A stretch of DNA of 64,000 nt from Phaffia rhodozyma. Its lineage: Eukaryota > Basidiomycota > Tremellomycetes > Cystofilobasidiales > Mrakiaceae. The translations under genes and the position numbers were made by a program. The notes under the pieces were generated by a model. It did not search any database. It was not told the DNA's origin and worked only from the letters and a program-made list of their open reading frames with translations. Positions 45,301 through 57,260 of this stretch are shown here, in pieces. Location: positions 372,001-436,000 of the forward strand of contig JACGZH010000008.1 of assembly GCA_014706385.1 (NCBI GenBank), in the 5' to 3' direction. The first letter of the stretch is position 1. The number at the start of each line of letters is the position of its first letter.

Positions 45301-47276
45301 TAACGAGTTTGCCTCCTTCTCTACCTAGAGAAGTATGATATCTTGGGATCAATCGTCCTGTCGAGTCTCCATGCATAAAATTGTGATCATCCTCCTGTTC
45401 TTCATGGTTCGGGGAACGACGCGTGTCGGGTGGCGCTGACTGTCGGGGATCAAGACTGGTTGGTTGGCTGACTGGAGAACTAAAGGTACTCTGGAATACA
45501 GTATTTGACCGTAACCGAGGGATAGAGCTGGAAGGAGAAGAGGCAGCGGATGAATTGTGAAACGAGGAGTTTTGAAGGGTGTCTGGTTGAGAGTTTGTGT
45601 GATCCGAAGGAATGATCATTGTCTCAAAGTCCTCCTCCAGAAAGCTTACGTTCTTCGGTGACAGAGATAAGGGTGACGAAATTCCTATAGATGAAGACGC
45701 GGTGGACTGTATCTGATGAGAGTCTGAGTTATAGCCTTGTCCATTTTCTGATTTCGAGGACTTTCTGAAGGACTCCAAAAGAAGGTCCTCTAATTTACCG
45801 GGCGACCAACGAATCAACATCTGCTCAACCAACGGTCTCCACGTCCCATGGAACGGATTGTCCTCTACCAGAAGCGTCTCAATGTTCGGTAAGAGTCCTA
45901 ACCAGGAAGGAAGAGATAGCAATCTGTTTCTTCGTAAACAAAGTGTATGAAGTTTCTGAAGGTTGGCGAACGACGAAGGAAGGTTTGAGCATCCGATCCC
46001 GTTTGCAGATAGCACACGGAGCGACCGAAGTTCGGATAGAGATGGAGGAAGCGACCGAAGAGGATTGTTTGACACATCAAGCTCCTCAAGCGAAAATAGC
46101 GTAGCCAGCTCGGCCGGTAAGTGCGACAAGTTGCAAGATGAGATATCTAGCACTACGAGTGAAGCGCACAGGGAAGGAATTACAGCCTCAAGGAAGGGAA
46201 CAACTAGAGCAGGTGTCGGTGTTGTCGGCAAAATCAAATGTGTTATACCTGAATTGAAAGTGAAGCTAGAAGAAATGAGCATTGCCAGCTAGTAGTTCAA
46301 CCGTTTAGTTTGATTGAGAGGACCAATACTGACCGATGAGATCCAGAGCGAGCTGTTCACTTCGATTCATATCTAGTGCGTCTCCGGTGACGACCTTTCC
46401 TCTGCCATCTTCTATCATCATCACTGCTGCACTTTCTTGAACCCAGCCATAAAGATCGTCGCTAGACCCGTCTTCACTTCCGTCCTCCTCGTCTCCTTCA
46501 TTCTGATCCTCCTCCACCACTTCCCTCTCATGCTCATGCCCTTCTGAATCAGAACTCTTGCGAGTGTGGTTAGCAATCTCAGACCCAGTGGCTTGGTTTT
46601 GGTCAGATTCCGGGAATCCTCTCGAGGTATGGTATCCCATCGACCAGGGTTGTTCAGTCGAGCTGTGATCTTCTGGACGAGACGGATCAGGGGCGGATGA
46701 AAGCCGAGGGGTGGTCTCCGCGGTCGTAGTAGTATAGGACGAGCTACCAGTGCCGACTTCTGTGCGTGAATATGCTGATTGTGAGGGCAAGAATGAGTTT
46801 GAGATTGAACGGGCCGAAGATTGGGGTTGGAAATGCGGTTGCGGTTGCGGATGCGGATGCGATTGGAAGTGAGGTTGGGGTTGAGATGAAGAGGCATGAC
46901 CGGAATGACGAGCATGCCACTGGGCTTGCTGAGATGGTCTTCGTGCGGGTAAGTATGTTGAACTCTCTCTCCGAGAATCGCCATAGGTTTTAATTTGTTC
47001 TGCACCTGCTCCTACTGCTCCTGCTGCCCCTTCTGCTCGAATAGCACTGCTTGCCATCGTCGGATCAGGGTGAGGATGGGGAGTAGGACCGAGCGCTACA
47101 TTGAATTGATGATCATCAGTGATAGGTGGAGCGGATGGTTCGTTGAAAGCAAACATGGAAGACATTGCCGGTGGGCGGTGATAGGTCTGTGACGACGGGA
47201 CACCTCTGTTTCGACCGTAGGAAGACCCGGCAGAGGGAAGGTTGTTGGCTAAGGATTGAGTATCAGGAAACTCCAT
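42374..47276 (-). CDS. Rho guanine nucleotide exchange factor with leucine-rich repeats (LRR-DH-PH)
   Basis: Activator of Rho-family GTPases. Exon 1 (47276-46334) encodes a disordered His/Pro/Ser-rich N-terminus of 314 residues that starts MEFPDTQSLANNLPSAGSSY. It joins in phase to an exon starting at 46248: LIGITHLILPTTPTPAL. Next are four to five leucine-rich repeats: LVVLDISSCNLSHLPAELAT, LEELDVSNNPLRSLPPSLSE, LRVLSANGIGCSNLPSSFAN, LHTLCLRRNRLLSLPSWLGL. About 500 Ser-rich residues follow. The DH domain begins VVQEIYETELTYVRGLRDLV, with IPLQERKIAFGGLSGLLQFH and PVQRIPRYRML (CR3), then CTPPQTTQAYDVLEDAFKEM. The PH domain has RKLLLDGPLTLIRLVKK and TVFHLVGVLTSDLFVLCKKD, ending RAILYFEAKSPSDALNWVN. 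The final exon is small; I place the stop at 42374-42376, but 42482 is an alternative if the last GTACGT is not spliced. A Rac gene lies 8 kb away. Confidence 0.88.
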
Positions 47277-49123
47277 GGTTTTGATCGTTTGACTTGATGG
47301 GAAAGTAGTGTGGACTGTGTTGGTTCTTAGTTTATCGAACTGAAGGGATTATATCTCGGGAAAAGATGAAGACGATGAACTATGTATACAAAGCGAGGGC
47401 ATCGTTAAAGCCGGTGAACAGTAAGCTAAGATAGTGCAGCCCGAAGCCCAGCAATAGGACAGTTTGAGGTAAAGTATGGATAGAAAAGCAGGACCAACGT
47501 GTAAATAATGTCGAGAAAGGGATTGTCCTGGCAAAAGACTAAACCAGACGAGCCGAATAGATTGGGGTGGCAATGATGGATGACAGAGAATAAACACCGG
47601 ACGGCCAGCGTTCGGGGCCTGGTCGAACTACTAGACCGTACAAAGACGAGCGAGCGATCGAATGAGCAAGCGAACCAAGATGAATGCTACTCCCAGCAGG
47701 TTCCGAGCTTGTTCAATGAGGTCTCGGAAGGACAGGCGATTATATTATAAGTATTGCGTGCTGTCAGTTTGTTGGTCCAAATGGCAAACAAACGCTGGAG
47801 AAGAGAAGGCAACAAGAGAAAGAAAGAAGGAAGAAAAGGTAGGTCCAACTCCGGGTGCGGACGAAAGCGAGACTGAGTGATGGTCGGTCGGTCGATCGAT
47901 GTATCTATTGCCCAGAGATACGTCTAGTATGGAAGAAAGCTAAAAGAACGAACGAACGAGAGAAAGGAGGTTTGGACAGAACACAGAGCTTAGAACCTGT
48001 GGCCGTGAGAGCTTGCTGATGGGACCGAATGGAGGATGGAAGAAAGAAAGGGATAGCAAACGCAAGGCGAGAATATCAATAAAGAAGAAAAAAAGGTGAT
48101 CAACATTCAACTATCATCGGGGCTCCCTCGTGTTTCCATGGGCCTTTGTCCCACCCCTGTTTTCTTCAGCATTCTCTAACTATTGATGTTCTTCTGCCAA
48201 TTACTGGAACACATGATCTGATAGCTGACTGCATAATAGACATATGTTCTTTCTATCCGAACATGGTTCAGAAGAAAGAAATAGACAAGAGGAAAACACA
48301 AAGTTAAAGCGTCTTGAGTTATCAGACTGATCAGGCTTATTCTATTCTGTAGAGTAAAGAATGCATTTCTTTCTTCCGAAGAATCTTTCACCCGATTCAG
48401 CCATCTGCTCAACCCAAACGAAAGTTCATTGTGTCTAGCATCCAACCCTGTTTGCGCCTCTCTGTCTCGCTGTCTTTTCGTTCTTCATCGCATACCCTCG
48501 GTTTTTTTCCGCCACGTCAATTCGATTTGGTTGACATTTTCTATCTTTGCGGTCAGCTCATTTGTTTTTCGCTCCGGACGACTGGGGTGCTCTACGGAGG
48601 GCAACCGACCGATAGGCCTGCTGCGCACAGATTCTAGGCCCTCTCTGTAGAGCTTACGGAACGGCTCCCCCCGGGACAAAAAACCGCCAGTTAGCTAGCT
48701 AGCTAGCTATTTATTTTCCAACCATATTCATACGATCCTCGGTCGTTCTGATGTTTGTTCTGCGACTCACTCTCTCTATGAAAACCTTATGCAGCAAGCG
48801 GATGTCAATGAAAAGAACGATAATAATACCGATAGCAAGAATAGCAACAAGAAATCTAGCCATCGGCTGCATGGTGACAATATGAAAGACATCTATCGTC
48901 CGATCTGTATCGTATCTCTAAAGAGTCCTAGCATGTTTTAGTCTAGTCGAGTCAAACTAACATGTAAGGAAAGTAAAGAGGGAAGAGTATAAAAAAACAA
49001 AGTCTTATGTCCAAGAATTGAGAACGTGGAAAGAAGAAGAAGAAGAATTGAATAAGAACAAGATCTAAAAAAATATTTTAAAAAAAGACAATTAAAAGAG
49101 AGAGAAGGAGAAAGCTTGACATA
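47277..49123. other. Long intergenic region upstream of the RhoGEF
   Basis: 1.85 kb between the RhoGEF start and the 3' end of the GPI-protein gene. It contains short direct repeats such as GTCGGTCGGTCGATCGATG near 47883, ACGAACGAACGAGAG near 47949, and a TAGC microsatellite at 48692-48710. The purine-rich stretch 48990-49110 belongs to the GPI gene 3' side. Small open frames near 48176-48680 on both strands show no coding character. Confidence 0.45.
48692..48710. repeat. TAGC microsatellite
   Basis: Four and a half tandem TAGC units. Self-complementary (AGCT) repeat, no evident function. Confidence 0.7.
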
Positions 49124-50003
49124 TCAAACAAAGACCGAGCCAACTAGAGCCAAAGCCACCAAACCAACAAACATCGATGGCACGCCTGCACCGCTTAACG
49201 CTCCAGATGAGCTCGATGATGCAGTCGCAGATGACGTGGCGGATGACTTCGTGGACGCCGATGATGACTTGTCAGAGGCAGAACTGGAGGTTGTGGTGGA
49301 CGTAGAAGATGTTGTGGCTGAAGCAGAAGCAGAAGTTGAGTCTGAGCACGACGTCGTACTTTCAGTAATGTTGAATGTTTGCGATTGGGCAAGGATCGAA
49401 TTCAACGAAGTTGAGTTCATGATGAAGTCTATTGTTAAAAATAATTAACAGGTCATCAGTCGGCCTGTGTTTATGGAAGATCAAGGAAAAGATCACATAC
49501 TAATCACAAAGCCTTCTCCGGTAGAGTACAGGTCCGAGCTGCAGCATCGGGACACAGATCGTCAGCATGACCCAAGGGCCCTCTCTGGGAAAGAAAAGAA
49601 CAAGCCTTACCATGTGGCCGAGACAGTGAAGTTTCCATCGCTCGTGTTATGACTTTCAGACAGTATTGTAGTAGTCCCGCTCGAGGCCTTCAATACCGCA
49701 GCAAACGAGGTCTGGTCTGTGTCAACCGAACTGTTTAAAACATAAAGGAAGGATAAAAGTAAGATTAGAAATCATCATTCTTCGTCAAATTATATCAAAG
49801 GACTGACGTGTAACTGATCTGGTTTGGACCTGTTTTGAAAAGTGATATAGCAGAGAGACAATACTTAGTGAAAGACACAAGCAGAAAACAGCGGTTGTGT
49901 TATGCTTACCCGTCGTCGTCCATCCGTTAGGCGTGATGACCGTAAAGGCAGACACAGCTGAAGCGAGGAGAGCGGTGGGGGCAATAATATAGGAGAACTT
50001 CAT
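49124..50003 (-). CDS. Secreted GPI-anchored Ser/Thr-rich protein (Kre9/Knh1-like N-domain)
   Basis: Cell-surface protein. Start at ATG 50003 gives MKFSYIIAPTALLASAVSAF, a standard signal peptide with a likely AxA cleavage site; ATG 50015 would only add four residues. Small exons then encode VITPNGWTTTG, GPNQISYT, SVDTDQTSFAAVLKASSGTT, NTSDGNFTVSAT, CSDLYSTGEGFVI and NFIMNSTSLNSILAQSQTFN. The order (P.GW....N.I.W/Y...D......L........ and a late SILAQSQ.F.I) matches the fungal Ser-Thr-rich GPI-anchored/Kre9-Knh1 domain. A Ser/Ala/Thr tail of about 55 residues and a hydrophobic end, MFVGLVALALVGSVFV preceded by small residues GALSGAG, form a GPI signal. Likely heavily O-mannosylated. Divergent from EAF6. 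Confidence 0.83.
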
Positions 50004-50828
50004 GTTGAGAGTCAAGTAAGAGTCAAGTGTGAGTGTTTATTCTTCTTGTAGATAGGAGCAAGTTACCAAACGAAGGATCAGCGAGTCGTGAACATGAAAA
50101 GTGGGTCGTTTCAAAGAACCCTCTTTATATAGCGCGACGAGGCAGAGACCAACGGCCACGTCAATCAGTTGAACAGTATACTCGAATTCAGCACAGGCTG
50201 TACGAAACAGGCAGAGGGGCTAAGAGCCATCAGTCACAACGGCACAATGCTACGAAAAAGGCGGTGTCCCACAGTTCTGTCACCCCCTTCTTCTGCTCTC
50301 ACTAACGTCACCTCGTTCCCCTTTTCTATGTTCTGAGGCAAAGTACAGCCGATATGTCAGGTCCCGCAAGGAATGCGGTGCAGCTGATCAGCTGAAATCA
50401 TCTGGGTAGTCAAACCCTCAATTCACCTCACAGGTTTGTCAGTATTCACACTTGTACATTTCCACCGACACGCGCACAGGATCCAATATGGACGACCTGT
50501 ACATGGTCATTACCAGATGTATCATGAGAACTACAGTTAGCAACGCGATGAGGTTTTGGGTCAGGAACACGATCCCTCATCTCAGGTAAAGAATAAAGAG
50601 TGAGTTACGTAATCGTCGGATCAAGTCGCGTCACGTCCTCATGCATCCTCTATGATCTCGTCCGGATTTGTGCTTCGCTTCCACTCTACAATCAAACATT
50701 ATGCACAAGGATGGCGAGCGCTGATACTTCTCAAAGTATGTTGGTCTTTCACGAGGTGTCTTTTTGATGATGTTTCTGACTGCAAATTTGTTTTGTTCGC
50801 TGTACGGGATGTGTGGCTACGAGCAGCA
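50004..50828. other. Divergent promoter, GPI protein / EAF6
   Basis: About 825 bases. It contains a 14-base perfect palindrome CAGCTGATCAGCTG at 50381-50394. The upstream ATGs on the plus strand (for example near 50488 and 50652) are not in a supported exon. Confidence 0.45.
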
Positions 50829-51390
50829 ATGACGACTGCATCGCCGATGGTCGGTCGAATTCAACATGTCCTTCAAGTCGGTACACATTTCCTGGCCTTG
50901 AGACATCAAGATGTATCATCCAGGCTAATCGTATCCATTTGACAAAAACGCTCGACAGGCTGCCTTAGAAAAGAAGAGACAAATTGATAAGCAACTCGTA
51001 TGTCTCTGGCCTTGTGGAGCGTTTTTCTTCACTGTGGACCTACGCTCACTACCCGCATTCTCGGACAGGCTGCTCATGAAGCTCATATACACGCGTACGA
51101 AGGGTCATACCTTGAAGAATCGACGCTTACAGGAGGAAACATCGTCAAGGTAATGCTCTCTTTCTGAGGAGTTCATCCTCGCAGCCAAGAATTTATGCTC
51201 AGCTTAAGGATGATGCCATTCGGGCTTATATTGAATATAGGGATATCATGGTCGACCGAGAGCATCGACAAAAGATAGCGATGGGGCGTTCGGAAGAGAG
51301 GTCGGTCATGAAGTTCAAGACGCCGACAGGTTGTTCTCTGGAAGCAGCCTCACTTGCCAGCAGGTTCGGTTCCTTTTATCTCATCTGTAA
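50829..51390 (+). CDS. EAF6: Chromatin modification-related protein EAF6
   Basis: Small coiled-coil subunit of NuA4/NuA3-type histone acetyltransferase complexes. Exons: 50829-50876 (MTTASPMVGRIQHVLQ), 50959-50997 (AALEKKRQIDKQL), 51069-51149 (AAHEAHIHAYEGSYLEESTL then TGGNIVK) and 51241-51390 (GYHGRPRASTKDSDGAFGRE, VGHEVQDADRLFSGSSLTC). All junctions are phase 0 with GT-AG ends. The heptad LQAALEKKRQIDKQL, the motif (Y/F)EGSYLEE..GGNIVKG and the late DRLFSGSS are the family hallmarks. Predicted length is 105 residues, within the family range at the short end. Because all exons are 39-150 nt, a simple ORF search misses the gene. The first exon is the least certain. Confidence 0.85.
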
Positions 51391-52174
51391 ACCCCTCAGA
51401 TCATACTCAGACTGACAAGAATGAGGTGTCAACGCGTGATCTTTTCGCCAGGCTCTTGATCAACGAGCCGCTATTGAACGATCTAGATAAAAAGAATATC
51501 AGAAAACAGAAATTGCGAGGAATACTCGGAAAGAAGAGGTCTTTGAAGTATCTCCTTCCTCTCCCTCTTCGGCCTTTGTCCGTATATCCGACCGAAATCG
51601 AGAACAGAACGGCTCCACCGGTCAATTTATACAACCTTCGGCCTCGCTTGGCCTCGAATCAGTCCCTTTACCGACGTTGTAAAGCCATTTTTGATGTGTT
51701 TCGATGTTTCCTTTCAATCAAGACTGGACGACTAGTTCAAATAGCTCAGGAGTTCCTATGTACCAAATTTATGCCATATTATATGCTTACTCCGTCTCGC
51801 AGGGGATGAGAATCCGAACCATATATGAGCATTGGATAAAGAGCCCTTTTAGATGCATCAAGTACGAAAAGAATAAGCGTGCGGAAGAAAATTGGAAAAA
51901 GTGAACGAAAAGATAAAAACGAAACCAAAGTATCAAGAGATGATGCGAAACAGAGGATGGGTGAGGATGAGGCAGAGGATGGGAGAAGGTGAGGAGGGGC
52001 TGTGATACAAATAACAAAGGGAAAGAAAAACGAAGAGGATTGAACAAAAGACAGGATGCGAAGTCAAGGTAGAGAAACCGGATAGGAGGGGACGTAAAGC
52101 CAGATCATGGAAGCTAGAGAGTTGTGAAAAGAGCAGAGAAAGAAAAGAATCTAAGAAGAAGGACCTAAATTGAC
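51391..52174. other. Convergent intergenic region
   Basis: About 780 bases between EAF6 and NOP58 3' ends. A plus-strand open frame (51354-51809) overlaps the end of EAF6 in another frame and shows no protein pattern. 51930-52000 is GA-rich with a repeated GAGGATG/GGATGGG pattern. Confidence 0.4.
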
Positions 52175-54468
52175 TTAGGCATCAGACTTCTTCGACTTCT
52201 TCTTCTTCTTCTTCTCTCCGTCTTCCGGTGCGGCGGCCTCGTCTCCGTTCTCCTCACGGCTTCGCTTCTTGGACTTCTTCTCCTTCTTGGGAGAGGAATC
52301 CTCAGAGGCATCTGTCAATGGGTCGACACGATAATGATGAGCGATGGTTAGCATGCATAAACAGAAACATCAAAAGTAAGAAAAGATGAAGACTAACCAC
52401 CGTTGGCAGCAGCCTTGGCGGCCTCCTTGGCCTCCTTCTTCAGCCTCTTCTTCTCCTCTTTGCTGAGCTCGCCGTTGGTGGCCTCATCAACATCCATGCC
52501 ATCGCCAGCCTCGCTCTTCCTCTTCTTCTTGTCTTTCTTCTCCTTCTTCTCGGCGCCCTCTTCGGCGGGAGTGGCAGCGGGCTGAGTGGCAATCAACTCG
52601 GTCGCATCGGCCACATCGTTGTATTTCGCTCCGTTACCAGTCATCTCGAACTTGTTCTGCTTTCGACCATCAGCAGCAGAGGATCGAACAGAGACAATGC
52701 CAAGTCGGTGCTCGAGAGCTCGAAGTCGAGACTCAAGCTTGGCTCGGTTCTCCACACCGATCGTCGGGGCGTTGTCGTCAGACTTCGAATCGTTGTCCAT
52801 CAAAGCGTCCACTCTGATGGAAAGCGCGGTCTTGGTGGCGACCATTCGAGCCATCTTTCCTTTGAGCTTCTGGGGAGCCTGACCGATGAGAGAAGCCTGT
52901 GGAGAGTAAAACACGATGAGGTTCAGTATTCTCTCTTTCCGGTATAAGGGCAATCAGAGATAAGCAAGAAAAATCACTTACGTGGTAAATCAAACCGTAC
53001 TTAGGGGTATCGTGCTTGGTCTTTAAGGCTCGGAAAAGAGCCTTCTCTGCACCAAGGATCTGGATAGTCGATGCTGGGTGCTTGGCCAAGTTGAGGAGGG
53101 ATCCGGCGTGGGAGATCAACCTGGCACCGACGAGCTCACCGACCAAAGCAGTCAAGTTAGGAGCAATGGCAGCCATTCGGTTCTTCAAGTATTCGTAAAG
53201 CTGAGCTCGGTACTCGGTGATAGCAATCACCTGATCGCATAGAGAGTGGATGTGGTTGATATCACTCTCAGAAATCTCGGTTCCCATGGAGAGCTCGGCG
53301 GCCTGCTTGAGGGTAGCCTCAAGATCCTCAGGAAGGATAGTCTCGAAAGAAGTGGTGGAAGCGTTGGTTCGGAAACCTAGAAGATAAAGCAGGCATGAGC
53401 ACGAAAACTTTACCATCTGACATTCCTGAAGTAAACTTTGAAAAAAAAAAAGTTTCGACATACCCATAGCTCGGACGACCTTAGCGTAAGCAAGGTTGTC
53501 GACGATGATCTTACCCATCTCCGGGAAATGCCATCCGTACCATTCCTGAAAATGATTCGAGATGGACCATGATCAGAATTATCCCTTGATACGCAAATTT
53601 GTCAATTCACATAGATCTTACCTTGGTTCGCATGGAGTAGATGTTGATCTCCTTGTCCAAGTCGTCGAGCAAAGCAATAGCCTGGATGATCATAGTGTCG
53701 ACCTTATCAGGGGAGAACTTGAGCTTGAATCTGTTGTCAGATTGATATGGGGAGGAAGTCCAGTCAGTCAATTTCGCTCACTTTTTGCACGCGTTGGCTG
53801 AGAAGAAAATTCTGCACCAGACCCTTTCACACAGAACGGAAAAGTCTGAGAAAGAGACTCGACTTACCGGGAAAGGGAGTGGGAAAGACCAAGGTTCATG
53901 GTAGCCAAATCCTTGGGGTCCAACCCTTTGAGCAAGCTAGTAAGCTGCTCTCGAATGCCTCGGTAGAGGTCCATAGTGGTAGAATCCGAAACGACCTTGA
54001 TACCAAGCTTCTTGGAGATAGCTCCTCCAAGCTTAGTATCACTGACCACCAAAGTCTCCTCGACAGCCTTTCCCTTCTTAGACTTGGAACCAGTGATCTC
54101 ATCCACAAGGAACTTGGAGAGAACCTTGGAAAGCTTTCCATCCTGGAGCTGAGTCAAGTCCTCAACAGCATCAGCGGTGGAAGAGAATCGGTGGATAGCC
54201 TTGAGCTTGAGACTAAAAAGTTCATTAGGCGAGAAGAGTGAAGATGACGAGATATCAGTTATAGTCCTTTTTACGTGTCAGATCATCTAGATGACCATTC
54301 CCACTCAGAATGGAAGAGAAGAATATGAGAAGAAAAGAAAGGACCTCACAGGTTGTTGGCACTCTCAGGGGACTCAAAGTCCTTGTAAAGGTCGTCCTTT
54401 CCGATTTTGCCCTCGTCGGTAACCGAGAAAAGGGCGAAACCGATGGAAGATTCGCTCAGAACTAACAT
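52175..54468 (-). CDS. NOP58: Nucleolar box C/D snoRNP protein NOP58
   Basis: Core protein of box C/D snoRNPs, which guide rRNA 2'-O-methylation and pre-rRNA processing. From ATG 54468: [20 protein letters not shown], then [20 protein letters not shown], the N-terminal domain. The coiled coil and Nop domain contain [50 protein letters not shown] [20 protein letters not shown], and the snoRNA-binding block [20 protein letters not shown] with [20 protein letters not shown] ([11 protein letters not shown] is diagnostic). The C-terminus is a long Lys/Glu tail ([11 protein letters not shown] and similar repeats) with a last exon ending [12 protein letters not shown] at TAA 52177-52175. Five or so introns. 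Nop56 is excluded by the N-terminal sequence and tail. Codon use appears strongly biased, fitting high expression. Confidence 0.95.
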
Positions 54469-55661
54469 CACAGCTCGTCTACGGTTGGATTGTTAGGGAA
54501 GGAGACAAGGGGGGGAGAGGAGGGAAGATTAGGACACCGGGAAGAGGATTGGGGCGAAGGATTTCTTTCTCTCTTCGTTTGTCAATCAAAAAATCTTGCC
54601 CAAAATGTGGATGATTACATTTGAAACTCCGTCTTGGGCCGTAACCACGAAAAACATTAGGTAATCCCCACGTTGATCGTTGCCAAATCCTTTAGTTTTT
54701 CATTGTCTGTCTTTTCCCGTCCCTGTTTTACCATCTAGAATGTGATGCAACGAAGACGAAAGAGGATATGCTATGCTCAACGGAACAGTTTGCCATGTTG
54801 ATCAAGTGCATACAAAAAGGAATAAGGGAAGAGAAGACAGCGGGACTTGATTTCTCCCAAGGTTCGGCCAGCATCTTATCTTATCTATTCTGTTCCCGTA
54901 TCGTTCGCGCGTCGTCTCTACTAATCGCCCTTCTCAGGGATCGTCCTTGGAGCCCATTTCTATGTGTATCATCTCAAGCTAATGCATTCAAGGTTGCACG
55001 CATATGTTGTCTATTCACGCAGATCGAATCCAACGAAGACATTCGAATGAATTATCGAATGTCTGTGTTCAGATGAGTTGTGGTCCCGAGTACCACTATT
55101 TATATTGTACATCTTGCTCATATGTGGAACAAGGAGAACCCACGATATCAGTAAGGCCAAAACTTCTTATAGTGATGCATATCTTTTCTTGAAATCAGCG
55201 TATCGGAAGTGCTCTAACGCTGATCTACAGATATCATTTCTTACACAGATCAACGTTCACTCTTCGTCTTCAGCCGAATATATCATGAAGAGTGGGTGCG
55301 GGAAAGAAGGATGACGACAAAAGATTGTGAAACTCGGTATGCAGAGCGACCTACAATATGAACTGTATAGATCTTGTAAGATACGAGAGGCTATATACGT
55401 AGAGACAGAAGGTATGGAGCATGTGCTGTGGATAGGCGTACGTTGAAAGAATCGTAAGATTGAGAGCTGATGCAATAATTGTATATGAGGATATATGAAC
55501 GGTATGATGTTCAGAACGAGTAGAAGAATATCAACGAAAGGATGTAGAGTCGATGATAATGTAGAAAGCTGAGAACATGCAGTTGGAAAGGTGACAAGTA
55601 TAGGAAGCGAGAGAAGGAACGTGCCGTGAGGACTAAGTCTATGTGCGCAATAGTCCAAATC
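54469..55661. other. Intergenic, NOP58 promoter and Rac 3' region
   Basis: About 1.19 kb. Open frames at 54768-55076, 55004-55314 and (minus) 55257-55658 look random; no repeat or RNA gene recognised. Confidence 0.45.
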
Positions 55662-57260
55662 TCACATCATCACACAAGCCCCCTTCTTTCTGGACGCCTT
55701 AGGTGATGGTCTGATGACAGCACGGATGGCCTCATCGCTAGTTAGGCAAAGTGCAAAATTTAACATATTGAGGGTTGTTTAGAAATGGCGTACCAAGACG
55801 TCAAATTCAAGCAAAAGCCAAGAGAAAGATATGGTTGCAACGCACAACACTGTCTTTAGCCCCGTCTGAGTCAGGGCTGAGCATTCCAAGTATTTGATAG
55901 CGCCTATTTCTCGCGCAGCTGCGGCAGCCTAATTGATTATCGTAAACCGCACCGTCAACAAATGCCTAGAGATATTACAGAACATAAGAAACTTACAGCG
56001 GTGTACTGAATAGGAAATTGGCGTCTCTCTGCCAACCTTTGAACCGTTATGGGATCTTCTCTCAAGTCTGTCAAAATTCGGTATTGAATAGTCAGCGCTA
56101 TGTCATGTGTCGCTGCAATCTGAGCTGAAACTCTGCGGGAAGGAAACCCCCCTTACCAAGTTTCGTGCCGACTAGTATGATTGCAGTTCTATACAACGAT
56201 AGGGATGGTTTCAGTTAGACAAGATTTTGACCACCCGAGACGATGGAGATAAACTAATAAACTCACCCTGGACAATGATGATTGATCTCCGGAATCCACT
56301 GAGGTGAGTGGGTTGAAAAATGCGCAACTCAAACATCAGCTCCATACACACACGGCAACATGTTTGCCGGAAGGCTTAAGCACACTCGGGCGCACCTTTG
56401 TCCTGATGTTTTCAAAACTCGGAGGCTGGACAACCAATCGTTCAATAAAATATACGAATCATTTAATCCGATGATCCTTGGATATCGATAGAAACTGAGC
56501 ATGACGTACCGAGACCAAACTAAAACAGACAAGAAAGATATCCGTTTGAGGATAACTCAACGGCCTCAGTCTATCGTAATCTTCCTGACCAGCAGTATCC
56601 CATAATCCAAGCGAGATGGTCGTTCCTTCGCAGTGAACTTGAGCGCTGTAGTTGTCAAATACTGTCGGAATATACTCGCCCTGACCATACAAGGAGAAAC
56701 TTAATCATATGAGCGCTTTTACTATGTCAATCGATGCGATAGGTTCCTGTTATAAATAAATCTAACCGGAAAGGCCTTAAGTGATGATGCAAGAATCTTT
56801 GTCAGTTTGTCAAGATCGTACAACGAGTCTCTCACTCTATGATTGATTAGACGTACATTTGTAGTATACGATATGAGCAGGCAGGTCTAACAGCATGAAG
56901 AAAGCTAGCATATATCAGTATATCTCTTGAAAAGGGGTAGGATGAGAAAAGGTTCATGTCTACCTTTCCTACAGCTCCATCGCCCACTGTATCCGTCATC
57001 ACATCAGAAAGGTCAATGCCAAACTTTCATAAGGCTACTGATTCAACTCTAGAACGATCTGGAACGGTGTGGAAAGAGAGACTCACCAACGACACCTGAA
57101 ACCAGGTAACAGGAATGAGTCAGGGTTGAAACGAAGCAGTATAATCAGACGTTGTGTTGACCCCCACTCTTATCTTGATTCCTCATGTACGTTGGCACGT
57201 TCTAGGAACAATGAGGAACATGGAATCCTGCGACGTACACTTGATTGATCTGCTTGTCAT
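55662..57260 (-). CDS. RAC1: Rac-type Rho GTPase
   Basis: Small GTPase for polarity, morphogenesis and NADPH-oxidase or kinase signalling. Spliced protein: [179 protein letters not shown] and CVMM at the end. P-loop GDGAVGKT, switch [10 protein letters not shown], switch [17 protein letters not shown] and SAL are intact. Rac rather than Cdc42 is favoured by [17 protein letters not shown] and FENIRTKW. CVMM has Met in last place, which favours farnesylation over geranylgeranylation. Exons 57260-57239, 57095-57087 (9 nt), 56986-56964, 56886-56857, 56775-56767 (9 nt) and 56680 onward; later exons are also small. Stop 55664-55662. Confidence 0.92.

Noticed and set aside
48692..48710. TAGC repeat as a possible regulatory array
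   Set aside because: Short self-complementary microsatellite; no further evidence.
49116..49448. Plus-strand acidic open frame opposite the GPI protein tail
   Set aside because: It is the antisense reading of the Ser/Ala/Thr-rich tail codons; composition is an artefact.
51354..51809. Plus-strand 151-residue frame overlapping the end of EAF6
   Set aside because: It runs in another frame through the last EAF6 exon and has no conserved pattern; the EAF6 exon with DRLFSGSS is better supported.
54768..55076. Plus-strand frame of 102 residues between NOP58 and Rac
   Set aside because: No recognisable motif and Cys-rich random composition; no promoter or splice evidence.
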